DNA of 64,000 nt from Microbacteriaceae bacterium (GCA_031177985.1 JAPSJW010000001.1:620001-684000), one strand, 5' to 3'; counted from the first letter of the stretch, positions 33,175-41,727 are shown. The notes: generated from the sequence alone by a model not told the origin. A program made the numbers and translations.

Positions 33175-34089
33175 ATGAGCACACCATTCCTCGTGTCCGA
33201 CGAGGTCGCGTCGGCGCTCGCCGACCGCCGGCCCGTCGTGGCGCTCGAGTCCACGATCATCTCCCACGGCCTTCCGCGTCCGCGCAATCTGGATGCCGCT
33301 CGCGAGTTCGAGAGCATCCTGCGCGAGCAGAACGTCACCCCCGCCACGATCGCGGTGCTCGACGGCGTTCCGCGCATCGGGCTCGACGACGAGGGCGTGC
33401 GGCGCATCGCTGAGGAGGACCTCGCCAAGGCGAGTGTGCGCGACCTGCCCGTGCTGGCCGGTCGCGACGGCTCGGGCGCGACCACGGTCGCGGCGACAGC
33501 GCACCTCGCGGCGCTTGCCGGCATCCGTGTCTTCGCCACCGGCGGGCTCGGCGGTGTGCACCGCGGAGCCCAGGACACCTTCGACGAGTCGGCCGACCTC
33601 TCGACCCTCGCCGTCACCAACATCACCGTCGTGAGCGCCGGCGTGAAGAGCGTGCTCGACATCGGGGCGACCCTCGAGCGTCTCGAGACCCTCAGCATCC
33701 CCGTCGTCGGCTTCGGCACGACGACCTTCCCGAGCTTCTGGCTGCGCGAGTCGAGCTTCACGCTCGACTGGGCGGTCGAGACGCCTGCCGCCGTCGCCTC
33801 GATCATGAAGGCGCAGGACGAGCTCGGGCACGGCCAGGGCATCGTCGTCGCCAATCCGATCCCCGCCGACCAGCAGTGGGACCCGGCCGAGCACGACCGC
33901 GTGCTCGCCCAGGCGTTCGCTGCCGCCGAGGCCGAGGGGGTGCGCGGCAAGGCCGTCACGCCGTTCCTGCTCGGCTACATCGTGGAGGCATCGGGCGGAC
34001 GCAGCCTCGAGGTGAACCTCGACCTCGCGCGCAACAACGTGCGCGTCGCGGGGCTGATCGCCACGGAGTGGGCGCGGCTGAGTGCCTAG
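33175..34089 (+). CDS. psuG: Pseudouridine-5'-phosphate glycosidase
   Basis: 304 residues. It cleaves the C-C glycosidic bond of pseudouridine 5'-phosphate to uracil and ribose 5-phosphate. The family motifs are dense: VVALESTIISHGLPRPRN at 22-39, GATTVAATAHLA, FATGGLGGVHRGA near 120, VVSAGVKSVLDI, and KAVTPFLLGYI near the end. ATG with little leader. The last 8 bases overlap the kinase gene, giving the psuG-psuK pair that together converts pseudouridine to uracil. Confidence 0.95.
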   Translation: MSTPFLVSDEVASALADRRPVVALESTIISHGLPRPRNLDAAREFESILREQNVTPATIAVLDGVPRIGLDDEGVRRIAEEDLAKASVRDLPVLAGRDGSGATTVAATAHLAALAGIRVFATGGLGGVHRGAQDTFDESADLSTLAVTNITVVSAGVKSVLDIGATLERLETLSIPVVGFGTTTFPSFWLRESSFTLDWAVETPAAVASIMKAQDELGHGQGIVVANPIPADQQWDPAEHDRVLAQAFAAAEAEGVRGKAVTPFLLGYIVEASGGRSLEVNLDLARNNVRVAGLIATEWARLSA

Positions 34090-34984
34090 ACGCGTCGATC
34101 CCGGTCGCGTCGTCGTCTTCGGCGACGTGATCGACGACGTCGTCGCCGTGCCCTCCGGCCCGATCCGGCCGGACACCGACACCCCCACCTCGATCCGCTA
34201 TCGCGCGGGCGGCTCGGCCGCCAACACCGCCGCCTGGCTCGGCTCTCTCGGTGCGACGGTCGACTTCGTCGGCCGCGTCGGCGCCGCCGACGTCAGCCGG
34301 CACGGCATGTCGCTGCAGGCCGCCGGGGTGCGTCCGCTGCTGTCGATGGACGCGCAGCTTCCGACCGGCACGATCGTCATCCTCGTCGAGGGCGAGCGTC
34401 GCACGATGCTCACCGAGCGGGGAGCGAACGCCGCGCTGAACCCGGACGACGTGACGGACGAGCTGCTGCAGGGCGCGGCCGCCCTGCACTTCACCGGCTA
34501 CAGCCTGTTCGGCAACCAGCGGGCGGATGCGGTGCGCAGCCTCATCGCGCGGGCGCGGGGGGCGGGCCTCGACGTCTCGGTCGACCCGGGTTCCGCAGGG
34601 TTCATCGAGGACTTCGGCGTCGCCGACTTCCTCGACACGATCGATGGCGCGACCATGGTGTTCCCCAACCTCGACGAGGGCAAGGTGCTCACCGGTCTCT
34701 CCGAGCCGGAGGACATCGTGCAGGCGCTCGCCCGGCGGTTCGAGGTCGTGGCGCTCACGCTCGGCACCGACGGAGTGTGGGTCGGACGCTCCGACGGCAG
34801 CAAGCCCGGCCACGTGGGTGCCGTCACGGTGCGGGTCGCCGACCCGACCGGAGCGGGCGACGCGTTCTCGGCCGGGTTCCTCTACTCCTGGCTGCAGTCG
34901 CGCAACGCGACGACCGCGGCGAAGGCCGGGGTGCGAGTCGCGGCTCGGTCGGTGACCGTCATCGGCGGGCGGCCGCCCGTTTGA
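34082..34984 (+). CDS. psuK: PfkB-family kinase, probable pseudouridine kinase
   Basis: 300 residues from a GTG that overlaps psuG. PfkB-family signatures are AGGSAANTAAWLGSLGATVDFVGRVG near residue 42 and DPTGAGDAFSAGFLYSW near 260, with the catalytic Asp in GAGD. Its coupling to psuG makes pseudouridine the likely substrate; alone, the sequence would also allow a ribokinase- or 2-keto-sugar-kinase-like role. No nucleoside transporter gene is nearby. The end overlaps the convergent photolyase gene by 26 bases. Confidence 0.88.
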   Translation: MPRRVDPGRVVVFGDVIDDVVAVPSGPIRPDTDTPTSIRYRAGGSAANTAAWLGSLGATVDFVGRVGAADVSRHGMSLQAAGVRPLLSMDAQLPTGTIVILVEGERRTMLTERGANAALNPDDVTDELLQGAAALHFTGYSLFGNQRADAVRSLIARARGAGLDVSVDPGSAGFIEDFGVADFLDTIDGATMVFPNLDEGKVLTGLSEPEDIVQALARRFEVVALTLGTDGVWVGRSDGSKPGHVGAVTVRVADPTGAGDAFSAGFLYSWLQSRNATTAAKAGVRVAARSVTVIGGRPPV

Positions 34985-36320
34985 CGACCTCGTAGGCGTC
35001 GAGCGCCTCCTTGCGCGAGGCTTTCAGGTCGACGATCGGCGCGGGATACTCGGCGGTGTCGAGCTCGGGCACCCAGCGGCCGATGTACTCGCGGTGCGGG
35101 TCGAACTTCTCCGCCTGCAGCACGGGATTGAAGACGCGGAAATACGGCGCAGGGTCGGCACCGGAGCCCGCGACCCACTGCCAGTTGGTGGCGTTGTTGG
35201 CCTCGTCGGCATCCACGAGCGTGTCCCAGAACCACTGCTCGCCGAGCCGCCAGTCGAGCAGCAGATTCTTGACCAGGAAGCTGGCCGTCACCATCCGCAC
35301 CCGGTTGTGCATGTAGCCGGTGTGCCAGAGCTGCCGCATGCCGGCGTCGACCAGCGGGATGCCAGTGCGGCCCTGCTGCCAGGCCCGCAGCACCTCCTCC
35401 CGCGGCTCGTTCCAGGGGAACGCGTCGAACTCGGGCCGGTAGTTGCGCTCGGCGATGTCGGTGTTCGTGTAGAGGATGGAGTGGTTGAACTCGCGCCAGC
35501 CGAGCTCGCTGAGGAACTTCGGCACGTTGCGTCGAGCCGCCGGTGACACATCGCCGGCGTGCACCCGGTGCCAGATCTGGAACGGGCTCATCTCGCCGAA
35601 GCTCAGGTGCGGACTGAGCCCGCTCGTGACGTCCTTCGAGGGGGAGTCGCGGTGGTCGTAGTCGGGCAGCACGTCGGCCACGAAGCGCTCGAGCCTGTCG
35701 TGCGCGGCGTGCTCGCCCGGCACCCAGGTCTCGCGCAGCCCGCCCGCCCAGTCGGGGCGGGTCGGCAGCAGGTCCCAGTCGCCGAGGTCGTCGCTGGCGA
35801 CCGGATGCGCGTCGAGCGCCGTCGGGGTCGGCAGCGGCTCGCGCGGGGCGGGCAGCTGCTCGACGGCGCGCCAGAACGGGCTGAACACCCGGTACGGGGA
35901 GCCGTCCGCGCTCGTCACCGTCCAGGGCTCCACGAGCAGGTTGCCTTGGAAGCTGTCGACCGTGATGCCGCGCTCGCGGAACGCGGACTTCAGCCGGGCG
36001 TCGATCTCGCGCGATGCTCCGTAGCGCCGGTTCCAGTAGACGGCCGAAGCATCCGTCTCGTCGACGAGCTTCGGCAGCTCTCGCTCCGCCGGACCGCGGC
36101 GCAGGGTGAGCGCTCCGCCGAGGGAGCGTGCCTCCGCGGCGAGTGCCTCGAGGCTGTGGTGCAGCCACCATCGGCTCGCCCCGCCGATCGGGCGCACGCC
36201 GGGGCTCTCGTCGTCGAGCAGGTAGAGCAGCACGATCGGCTCGCCCCGTTCGACCGCGGCGGCGAGCGCGGGGTTGTCGGCGAGGCGCAGGTCGGTGCGC
36301 AGCCAGACGATGGAGGTCAT
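34959..36320 (-). CDS. phr: Deoxyribodipyrimidine photolyase
   Basis: 453 residues. It repairs UV-induced cyclobutane pyrimidine dimers with blue light. The N-terminal Rossmann domain (VWLRTDLRLADNPALAAA) should bind the antenna pigment. The C-terminal FAD domain has TSGLSPHLSFGEMSP, LGWREFNHSIL, the signature RQLWHTGYMHNRVRMVTASFLVKN, and ATNWQWVAGSGADPAPYFRVFNP. Complete. The ATG overlaps the stop of the MarR gene (TGATG at 36318-36322), so the MarR protein probably regulates or is co-expressed with it. Confidence 0.95.
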   Translation of the reverse strand: MTSIVWLRTDLRLADNPALAAAVERGEPIVLLYLLDDESPGVRPIGGASRWWLHHSLEALAAEARSLGGALTLRRGPAERELPKLVDETDASAVYWNRRYGASREIDARLKSAFRERGITVDSFQGNLLVEPWTVTSADGSPYRVFSPFWRAVEQLPAPREPLPTPTALDAHPVASDDLGDWDLLPTRPDWAGGLRETWVPGEHAAHDRLERFVADVLPDYDHRDSPSKDVTSGLSPHLSFGEMSPFQIWHRVHAGDVSPAARRNVPKFLSELGWREFNHSILYTNTDIAERNYRPEFDAFPWNEPREEVLRAWQQGRTGIPLVDAGMRQLWHTGYMHNRVRMVTASFLVKNLLLDWRLGEQWFWDTLVDADEANNATNWQWVAGSGADPAPYFRVFNPVLQAEKFDPHREYIGRWVPELDTAEYPAPIVDLKASRKEALDAYEVVKRAAARR

Positions 36321-36766
36321 CAGCGATGTTTCGCAGCGGAGGCGCGCAGCTTGTCGCAGAGCCGAGCGAGCTCCTGCAGCTCCTCGGGGTCGAGCCCGGA
36401 GCCGACGACCGAGCGGATCGATCCGACGTGCTTCAGGGCGACCGCGCGGAACCGCTCGTAGCCCTCCTCCGTCAGGCGCACGATGGTTCCGCGGCCGTCG
36501 AGCGGATCGGGCTGCTTGCGCACGAGCCCGCGGGCGGCGAGCCGATCGAGGAGTCTGCTGACGCTCGGCTGGGTCAGCAGAAGCTGCTTGTTGAGATCGC
36601 GGATGCGGGCGCTTCGGTCGGGCTGACGCGACAGGTTGAACAGCACGTCGTACTCGTTGAAGGAGATGTCGCCGACCGGGAAGTCCGTGCCGAGGATGCG
36701 CAGCACCGAGACCTGCGCGCGGAACAGCGCCTCCCAGGCGTCGACGGCCAGCGACGTGTCGCTCAT
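36320..36766 (-). CDS. MarR-family transcriptional regulator
   Basis: 148 residues from the ATG at 36766 (GAGGAC just before it). ISFNEYDVLFNLSRQPDRSARIRDLNKQLLLTQPSVSRLLDRLAARGLV, then DPLDGRGTIVRLTEEGYERF is a standard MarR winged helix with dimerisation helices at both ends. It overlaps photolyase by 1 base. Effector unknown. Confidence 0.92.
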   Translation of the reverse strand: MSDTSLAVDAWEALFRAQVSVLRILGTDFPVGDISFNEYDVLFNLSRQPDRSARIRDLNKQLLLTQPSVSRLLDRLAARGLVRKQPDPLDGRGTIVRLTEEGYERFRAVALKHVGSIRSVVGSGLDPEELQELARLCDKLRASAAKHR

Positions 36767-36806
36767 GTCCTCAACTCTATGCAGGAGCACCGACCCCGCG
36801 GTGCGG

Positions 36807-38792
36807 CTACTGCACCTCGACGGTGATGGTGTAGCGCGACCCGAGGCGGTCGCCCTCGGAGTAGACGATCCCGAGCGTGTGGGTGCCCGGAGCGAGCGGC
36901 GGTGTCACCCGCGCGAGCGGATCGTCGGCGAAGGTGTGCACGTTGCCCGTCGTCATACCGTCGATGTAGACCATCGCGGTGCGGCCCGGAATGCCGTCGA
37001 TGTGCACCGTCACGACGCCGTCTTCGGCGATGTCCTCGACGGTGAGGGTGGGGCGCTCGAACTTCATTGGCAGGGTCGGCGTGCTGGCGGCAGAGACGTT
37101 GCCGGCGCGATCGGTCTGCACCGCGGTGGCCACGGTGCCGTCGCGCTCGGGGTCGGGCAGCGGGATCGACCATGCCCCGGCGTCGGATGCGGTGGTCGTG
37201 CCGAGCAGGACGCCCGCGCCGTCGAACAGCTCCACCGTCGCTCCCGGCTCGGCCGTGCCCGTGATGTCGGGTAGGAGGACGAGGTCGCCCGGAGGAAGCG
37301 GCGCGACCGTCGGCGCCGGCGCGACGGTGTCGATGTGGATCGTCCGGGAGGCGACAGCAGAGACGTTGCCCGCGGCATCCGTCTGCGTCGCGTCGAGCGA
37401 GTGCGCACCGTCGGGCAGCGCAGCCGAGGGGGTGATCGACCAGGTGCCGTCGGAACCGGCCACCGCGGAGCCGCCTGCCAGCTGCACGGTCGCGCCGGGC
37501 TCGCCGGTGCCGGTGAAGGTCGGCGTCGCGTCGTTCGTGAGAGCGCCCTCGACCGGGCTGAGCACGACGGGCGCGAGCGGCGCCACGACATCGACCGGGA
37601 TCGCCGGGACCGGGGGAACCGGGCCGGGCTCGCCGGGCGGCGGCGGCGGTGCCGGTGCTGGGACCGGTGCTGGGACCGGTGCTGGTGGTGCCTGGCGTGA
37701 TGGTGCCCGCGGGTCCTCGGGCTCCACCTGCGGCGGCCCCTCCGCTGCGGGTGTCTCGTCGGGCTCCTCGGGCTCGGCGGGGTCTTCGGACGCATCGGGC
37801 GCCGGGGCGGGGGCCGCCGGATCATCCGCCGACGCGATCGGTGCGGTCGTGGGCGGCGCGAAGGCGCCACCCAGCGCAAGGGCTCCCGCCGAGGCGGCGG
37901 CCAGCCCCACGACGGTCGCGGCGGTGATGCCGGCGGTGCGCCATCCGTTGCGGCCAGCCGACACGAGGTGCTGGAGGTCGCCGGATGCGGCCGTGGCGGC
38001 TGCCGGGCGGTCGATCGCCGACAGCCAGGCCGAGCCGGCGGACCCGCCGAGCACGAGCGGGATGAGGAACGCCCCCAGCCGGCCGCTGAGGTCGTCGATC
38101 TCCTCCACCAGGATCGAGCACCGGGTGCAGCCCTCGAGGTGCGCGTCGAAGCGGGCGCGCGCCCGAGGCGTGAGTCCGCCGCGGGTGTACTCGCCCATCC
38201 GCTCTGTGGTCCAGCGGCACTCGGGCGGCACACGCGTCTCGCTCACGTGAGCCTGCAGCCAGGCCTTCCGGAGTCCCTCGCGGGCGCGGTAGGCGAGCGC
38301 GGCGGTGCTGTTCGCGCTCAAGCCCATCAGGGACGCCGCCTCGGCCGGCTCCATCCCCTCGATCTCGGTGTACCAGAGCACCGTCTGCCAACGTTCCGGC
38401 AGTGTGCGGAACGCCCGCACGGTGATCGTCTTCTCGAGCAGGTCCGTCTCGCCCTGGGCGCGCGGATCCTCGAGGTCGGCATCCTCGTCGAGTTCGACGG
38501 TGCGTTGGGTGCGGTTCCATCGCAGCGCGACGTTGTGGATGGTGCGGTAGAGGTACGGGCGGAACGCGCCGGTCGGCCCGCCTCCCCGTTTCACGGCGGA
38601 CAGGATCAGGAGATAGGCCTCGGCGACGATGTCGTCGGCGTCGGCGATCGAGTGGAACTGACGTGCGGCCGTCAGGCCCGCGCGCGAGTGGCGGGCCCAG
38701 AGTTCGGCGAAGGCCTCGGTGTCGCCCGACCGGGCGCGATCGACGAGCTGCTCGTCCCCGTCGATGGGAACCTCGCCGTCGTTCTCGCTCAC
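36807..38792 (-). CDS. ECF sigma factor fused to zinc-finger anti-sigma, membrane segment and Ig-like repeats
   Basis: 661 residues from the GTG at 38792 (GAGG 5 bases upstream). Domains in order: sigma region 2 (12-95; ADDIVAEAYLLILSAV), sigma region 4 (118-178; LPERWQTVLWYTEIEGMEPAEAASLMGLSANSTAALAYRAREGLRKA), a ZAS-type zinc finger H218-x3-C222-x2-C225, hydrophobic stretches near 241-260 and 286-309, a Pro/Ala/Glu linker (312-400) and two Ig-like repeats ending AGNVSA plus a third beta-rich unit (580-661). The sigma and its inhibitor are in one chain tethered to the membrane with a surface sensor. Release probably needs proteolysis (inference). Confidence 0.88.
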   Translation of the reverse strand: MSENDGEVPIDGDEQLVDRARSGDTEAFAELWARHSRAGLTAARQFHSIADADDIVAEAYLLILSAVKRGGGPTGAFRPYLYRTIHNVALRWNRTQRTVELDEDADLEDPRAQGETDLLEKTITVRAFRTLPERWQTVLWYTEIEGMEPAEAASLMGLSANSTAALAYRAREGLRKAWLQAHVSETRVPPECRWTTERMGEYTRGGLTPRARARFDAHLEGCTRCSILVEEIDDLSGRLGAFLIPLVLGGSAGSAWLSAIDRPAAATAASGDLQHLVSAGRNGWRTAGITAATVVGLAAASAGALALGGAFAPPTTAPIASADDPAAPAPAPDASEDPAEPEEPDETPAAEGPPQVEPEDPRAPSRQAPPAPVPAPVPAPAPPPPPGEPGPVPPVPAIPVDVVAPLAPVVLSPVEGALTNDATPTFTGTGEPGATVQLAGGSAVAGSDGTWSITPSAALPDGAHSLDATQTDAAGNVSAVASRTIHIDTVAPAPTVAPLPPGDLVLLPDITGTAEPGATVELFDGAGVLLGTTTASDAGAWSIPLPDPERDGTVATAVQTDRAGNVSAASTPTLPMKFERPTLTVEDIAEDGVVTVHIDGIPGRTAMVYIDGMTTGNVHTFADDPLARVTPPLAPGTHTLGIVYSEGDRLGSRYTITVEVQ

Positions 38793-38841
38793 CACAACCT
38801 CATTCGTGCCTGTGTCAGGGTAGACGCCTGATGAGCGGCTG

Positions 38842-38880
38842 TCATGACGCCGAAACGAACTTCTGCGACTCGCGTCATGA
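38842..38880. promoter_or_regulatory. Inverted repeat upstream of the sigma-fusion gene
   Basis: TCATGACGC (38842-38850) and GCGTCATGA (38872-38880) are perfect complements with a 21-base spacer. They lie 50 to 90 bases upstream of the sigma-fusion start and may be its operator or promoter region. CGTC occurs within the arms, as in many ECF -10 elements, but no matching -35 AAC is convincing. Confidence 0.4.
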
Positions 38881-39091
38881 TCCGCGGCTCGCGTGCGTGT
38901 ACTCCAGGACGAACCCGACGTCCGGCTGGCGGCCGACCCGACGGTCGTCGCCGTGCGCCGCGTGATACCCGCTCGCGGCGTCGCGTTCGCGAGGACCCCC
39001 TCGTGACGCCCTTGGGCGGGGAGTCCGGAGCTTTCAGGTGGCTGCCGGGCTCCCCTTGCCCGTGCCCTCAGGACCGGCGCGTTAACAGATT

Positions 39092-39126
39092 GAGGGCCGG
39101 CCGCTGAGGCTGAGCGGCCGGCCCTC
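39092..39126. terminator. GC-rich hairpin, terminator-like
   Basis: Perfect 14-bp stem (39092-39105 with 39113-39126; core GGGCCGGCCGC) and a 7-base loop. Bases after it on the plus strand are pyrimidine-rich (CTCCCTTG). No supported plus-strand gene precedes it, so it may be a relic or isolate the sigma-fusion promoter. Confidence 0.6.
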
Positions 39127-39193
39127 TCCCTTGCACCAAGAGTGTCCTGCAATCACATTCCGCGGAACCTGCCACAGCAAACAGCTTCCGCAC

Positions 39194-39249
39194 CAGAAAT
39201 ATATAACGGGGAGGTAACGGCGTCTAGTTACCTGTTCGTTATATTTCTG
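39194..39249. repeat. AT-rich 56-base inverted repeat
   Basis: Left arm 39194-39218 and right arm 39227-39249 pair as CAGAAATAT, AACG and AGGTAAC blocks, interrupted by one 2-base bulge and one 3-base mismatch, around an 8-base loop (GGCGTCTA). About 20 bp are paired. It is far AT-richer than its surroundings and lies 49 bases before the GNAT start. It could be a dyad operator, an element end or a structured leader. Confidence 0.7.
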
Positions 39250-39297
39250 CGAGTTCGCTTGGAGGCCCTAGGGGCGAATGAGCACACCATAGAGCCC

Positions 39298-39855
39298 ATG
39301 GATCTGCCGCCCCCGTTGACGATCGTTCGAGCCTCCGAGTCGCGGTGGGAAGACGTCCGGGGTCTGTTCGGGCGCGCGGGTGCGGAGAACGGCTGCTGGT
39401 GCCAGTACTGGCTGCTCGGGCCGGACTACCACCGACGTGACCGCACGAGCAACGCCGCCGACCTCAGATCTCAGGTCAGTGCCGGCCAAGGGGGAATGCT
39501 GGCTCTTCGAGGCGACGCTCCCGTGGGTTGGGCGCGGCTGACGAACCGCTCCGCGCTTACCTACCTCACCGGGCGGTTCCGCAGCTACGACTTCACGGAC
39601 GACGACCCGCTCTCGCTGGCGTGTTTCTTCGTCCGCAGAAGCGCTCGGGGGGAAGGCGTCATGACTGCGTTGATCGAAGGCGCCAAGCGGGAGGGAGTGC
39701 GACGCGGTCAACCGATCGAGGCGTATCCGATCGACACCGCCATGCCGTCGGCGACGAAGAACCGTTTCCCAGGGGTGCTCTCGGCGTTCCTCGCGTCCGG
39801 CTTCTCAGAGGTCGGCCGCCTGTCGGACGATCGAGCGGTCGTGCGCTCGCACTGA
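39298..39855 (+). CDS. GNAT-family N-acetyltransferase
   Basis: 185 residues from ATG 39298. VRASESRWEDVRGLFGRAGAENGCWCQYWLLGPDY is the opening typical of a GNAT group found in actinobacteria; CFFVRRSARGEGVMTALIEGA is the acetyl-CoA loop and IEAYPIDTAMPSATKNRFPGVLSAFLASGFSEVGR closes the fold. Substrate unknown. The ribosome-binding site is weak. An upstream-extended frame through the AT-rich hairpin is open but not supported. The broken gene at 57.1 kb belongs to a related group. Confidence 0.85.
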   Translation: MDLPPPLTIVRASESRWEDVRGLFGRAGAENGCWCQYWLLGPDYHRRDRTSNAADLRSQVSAGQGGMLALRGDAPVGWARLTNRSALTYLTGRFRSYDFTDDDPLSLACFFVRRSARGEGVMTALIEGAKREGVRRGQPIEAYPIDTAMPSATKNRFPGVLSAFLASGFSEVGRLSDDRAVVRSH

Positions 39856-39944
39856 GGGCACATTGCCCGGGCGCTCCTGGAGAGAGTGGTTCATCGCGTG
39901 TGACCGCGATCCGGTCGAGGCGACTTCGAGACGGGACAGGCCGA

Positions 39945-40451
39945 TCACAGCGCGAAGTCGAGCGCCTCCAGCGCACCGCGTGCCTCCCGGACGCTGACGC
40001 CCGCTCCCACGGCCAGAAGCGACGCTCGCCAGGCCGCCGCGAGCACCCTGCCCAAAGCCTGCGAGCCGCCCGCCCCCGTCGTGAGCGCCGCGACCAGGGC
40101 ATCCTCCTCCGACCCGGCCGGCGGCTCCGCGAGCAGGCGATGGAAGTCCTGGCCCAAGGCGAAGTCGAAGCCGACGAGCAGCGCGGCTTTCACCCCTTCC
40201 GACCGCGCAGCCGTCGCCGCGATCGCGCCCTCCATGCGGTCCAGCAGTCGACGTTCCACGTCGCGGCGCACGAACTCGTAGAGGCCCAGCTTGCTGCCGA
40301 AGTGGTGGTACAGCGCCCCGGTCGTCACAGCGGCCTCCTGAGCGAGCTGGCCGACCGTCACCTCCTCGAACGGCTGGGCGCCGAACGCGCGCACGGCGGC
40401 GAGCACGAGTCGCCCCTTGGGCGACGTCGAGACCGGAATCCACTCGCGCAT
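39945..40451 (-). CDS. TetR-family transcriptional regulator
   Basis: 168 residues. VLAAVRAFGAQPFEEVTVGQLAQEAAVTTGALYHHFGSKLGLYEFV is a standard TetR DNA-binding domain; the C-terminal ligand domain is shorter than usual. Divergent from a small VOC gene with a 58-base gap that contains GTTACG twice, possible half-sites. It probably regulates that gene. Confidence 0.9.
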   Translation of the reverse strand: MREWIPVSTSPKGRLVLAAVRAFGAQPFEEVTVGQLAQEAAVTTGALYHHFGSKLGLYEFVRRDVERRLLDRMEGAIAATAARSEGVKAALLVGFDFALGQDFHRLLAEPPAGSEEDALVAALTTGAGGSQALGRVLAAAWRASLLAVGAGVSVREARGALEALDFAL

Positions 40452-40509
40452 GAGAACATAATGCCGTTACGCTGTGCCCAAGTGCAGTTACGACACGGAA
40501 GGCACTCTC

Positions 40510-40854
40510 ATGAAGCTCGAGTTCATCTTCGCTCCGACCTCCGATCTGCAGGCGTCGCTCGCGCTGTACCGCGAGGTGTTCGGATCGCAGGAGGTGTGGC
40601 GGGAGGGCGACACGACCGCCGCTCTCACCCTGCCCGGCACCGACGTGCAGCTCATGCTCGACTCGAACGACCCCACGGCTCCGAGTGGGCCGGTCTTCGT
40701 CGTCGACGACGTGAAGGCGTTCGACGCCACGCGGCCCGCGGCGTTGCAGGTCGTCGAGGAGGTGGCGGAGATCCCCGGCGGATTCCAGGCCACCTACCGC
40801 GATCCCGGCGGCCAGACGATCTACGTCCTGGACCAGTCGACCGACGCGGGGTAG
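40510..40854 (+). CDS. Small VOC-family (glyoxalase/bleomycin-resistance-like) protein
   Basis: 114 residues. LEFIFAPTSDLQASLALYREVFGSQEVWREGD and YRDPGGQTIYVLDQ give one glyoxalase-fold monomer that would dimerise. Metal ligands are not clear. ATG at 40510 with GGAAGG upstream. Divergent from the TetR gene, which suggests inducible expression; substrate unknown. Confidence 0.82.
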   Translation: MKLEFIFAPTSDLQASLALYREVFGSQEVWREGDTTAALTLPGTDVQLMLDSNDPTAPSGPVFVVDDVKAFDATRPAALQVVEEVAEIPGGFQATYRDPGGQTIYVLDQSTDAG

Positions 40855-40858
40855 GGGT

Positions 40859-41272
40859 TCAGCGGTGCGCCAGGGCGGTCACGATCGCCGCGACGACCCC
40901 TTTCCAGTGCTCGCGCTGCCGCTCGCGCTCGGCCGCATCCGCCAGTCGCTCCTGATGCACGCCGAGCCGCGAGCGTGCGGCGCCTGACGCGCTGACGACC
41001 AGTTGCAGCGTCGTGTCGTGGTCCCAATCGGGTGGCTGCCAGGTGAGGCGCAGCCGATCGCGGTCGCGCAGGCTGCGGGTCTGCCCGCGCACCCCCGCAT
41101 CCGTCTCGTAGTGGTCCCCGGGCTCCGGCAGCACGGCGACCCCCTCGCCGAGCCAGAGACGGATGCCCGCCTCCGAGATCAGAAAATCCCAGACCTCGTC
41201 CGCTGGCCGGTCGATCGTCCTCGAGACCCCGATCTGCCAGCCGGCGTCGCGAGTGAGGCCGACCGGACTCAT
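40859..41272 (-). CDS. SRPBCC-domain protein
   Basis: 137 residues. GVSRTIDRPADEVWDFLISEAGIRLWLGEGV and LRLTWQPPDWDHDTTLQLVVSAS, closing with a helix EHWKGVVAAIVTALAH, match the AHSA1/START-like fold with a hydrophobic cavity. The ATG overlaps the RidA-like stop by 4 bases, so it is the second gene of that pair. Ligand unknown. Confidence 0.85.
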   Translation of the reverse strand: MSPVGLTRDAGWQIGVSRTIDRPADEVWDFLISEAGIRLWLGEGVAVLPEPGDHYETDAGVRGQTRSLRDRDRLRLTWQPPDWDHDTTLQLVVSASGAARSRLGVHQERLADAAERERQREHWKGVVAAIVTALAHR

Positions 41273-41667
41273 CGCACGACCGCCGCGACGGCGCTCACCT
41301 CGAGGAGCGCACCGGGCACCGCGAGCGACGCCACCCGTGCCGCGGTGATGAGCGGGGCGTGACCGGCGAGCGCCTTCGCCGCGACCGGATAGGAGGCGGC
41401 GAGGTCGGCGTCCTCGGTCAGCAGCAGCGTCACGCTGACAAGGTCGGGAATTCCCGCACCCGCCGCCGCGAGCGCGGTGACGAGGTTCTGCATCGTCTTC
41501 TCGGTCTGCGCGGCGACGTCCCCGGCGCCGACCACGGCGCCGTCCGCCGTCACGGCGTTCTGGCCGCCGATGAGGATGGTCGTCGCTCCGGGCGGGATGA
41601 CGGCGACGTGATGGAAGGCGGGGGACTGGACGAGCCCCTCGGGACGGAGCAGTTCGAAAGCGGTCAT
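41269..41667 (-). CDS. RidA-family protein
   Basis: 132 residues. IGGQNAVTADGAVVGAGDVAAQTEKTMQNLVTALAAAGAGIPDLVSVTLLL and ITAARVASLAVPGALLEVSAVAAV are the RidA/YjgF signature. The Arg that binds the carboxylate of enamine/imine intermediates is kept (AARVAS), so imine deaminase activity is possible. Start at 41667 chosen by family length; a longer frame exists but is unlikely. Coupled to the SRPBCC gene. Confidence 0.9.
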   Translation of the reverse strand: MTAFELLRPEGLVQSPAFHHVAVIPPGATTILIGGQNAVTADGAVVGAGDVAAQTEKTMQNLVTALAAAGAGIPDLVSVTLLLTEDADLAASYPVAAKALAGHAPLITAARVASLAVPGALLEVSAVAAVVR

Positions 41668-41727
41668 GATCCCAGCATCCGCCCTCACCCGGACAGTTCT
41701 CGACCGGGTTTCCGGCACAATCGAGGA

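Larger units (their letters stand above)
38793..39297. other. 505-base gap with several hairpins
   Basis: No gene is supported on either strand; the open frames here have no ribosome-binding site and no family resemblance. It contains an inverted repeat at 38842-38880, a 14-bp-stem hairpin at 39092-39126 and an AT-rich hairpin at 39194-39249. The part from about 39130 to 39260 is clearly AT-richer than the rest of the window, suggesting foreign origin or a regulatory region. Confidence 0.6.

Noticed and set aside
38825-39085. Short plus-strand frames between the sigma-fusion gene and the hairpins
   Set aside because: Arg/Pro-rich, no start signal, no family resemblance.
39142-39297. Upstream extension of the GNAT gene through the AT-rich hairpin
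   Set aside because: The extended frame would add 52 residues with no resemblance to the family and would place a long hairpin in the coding region.
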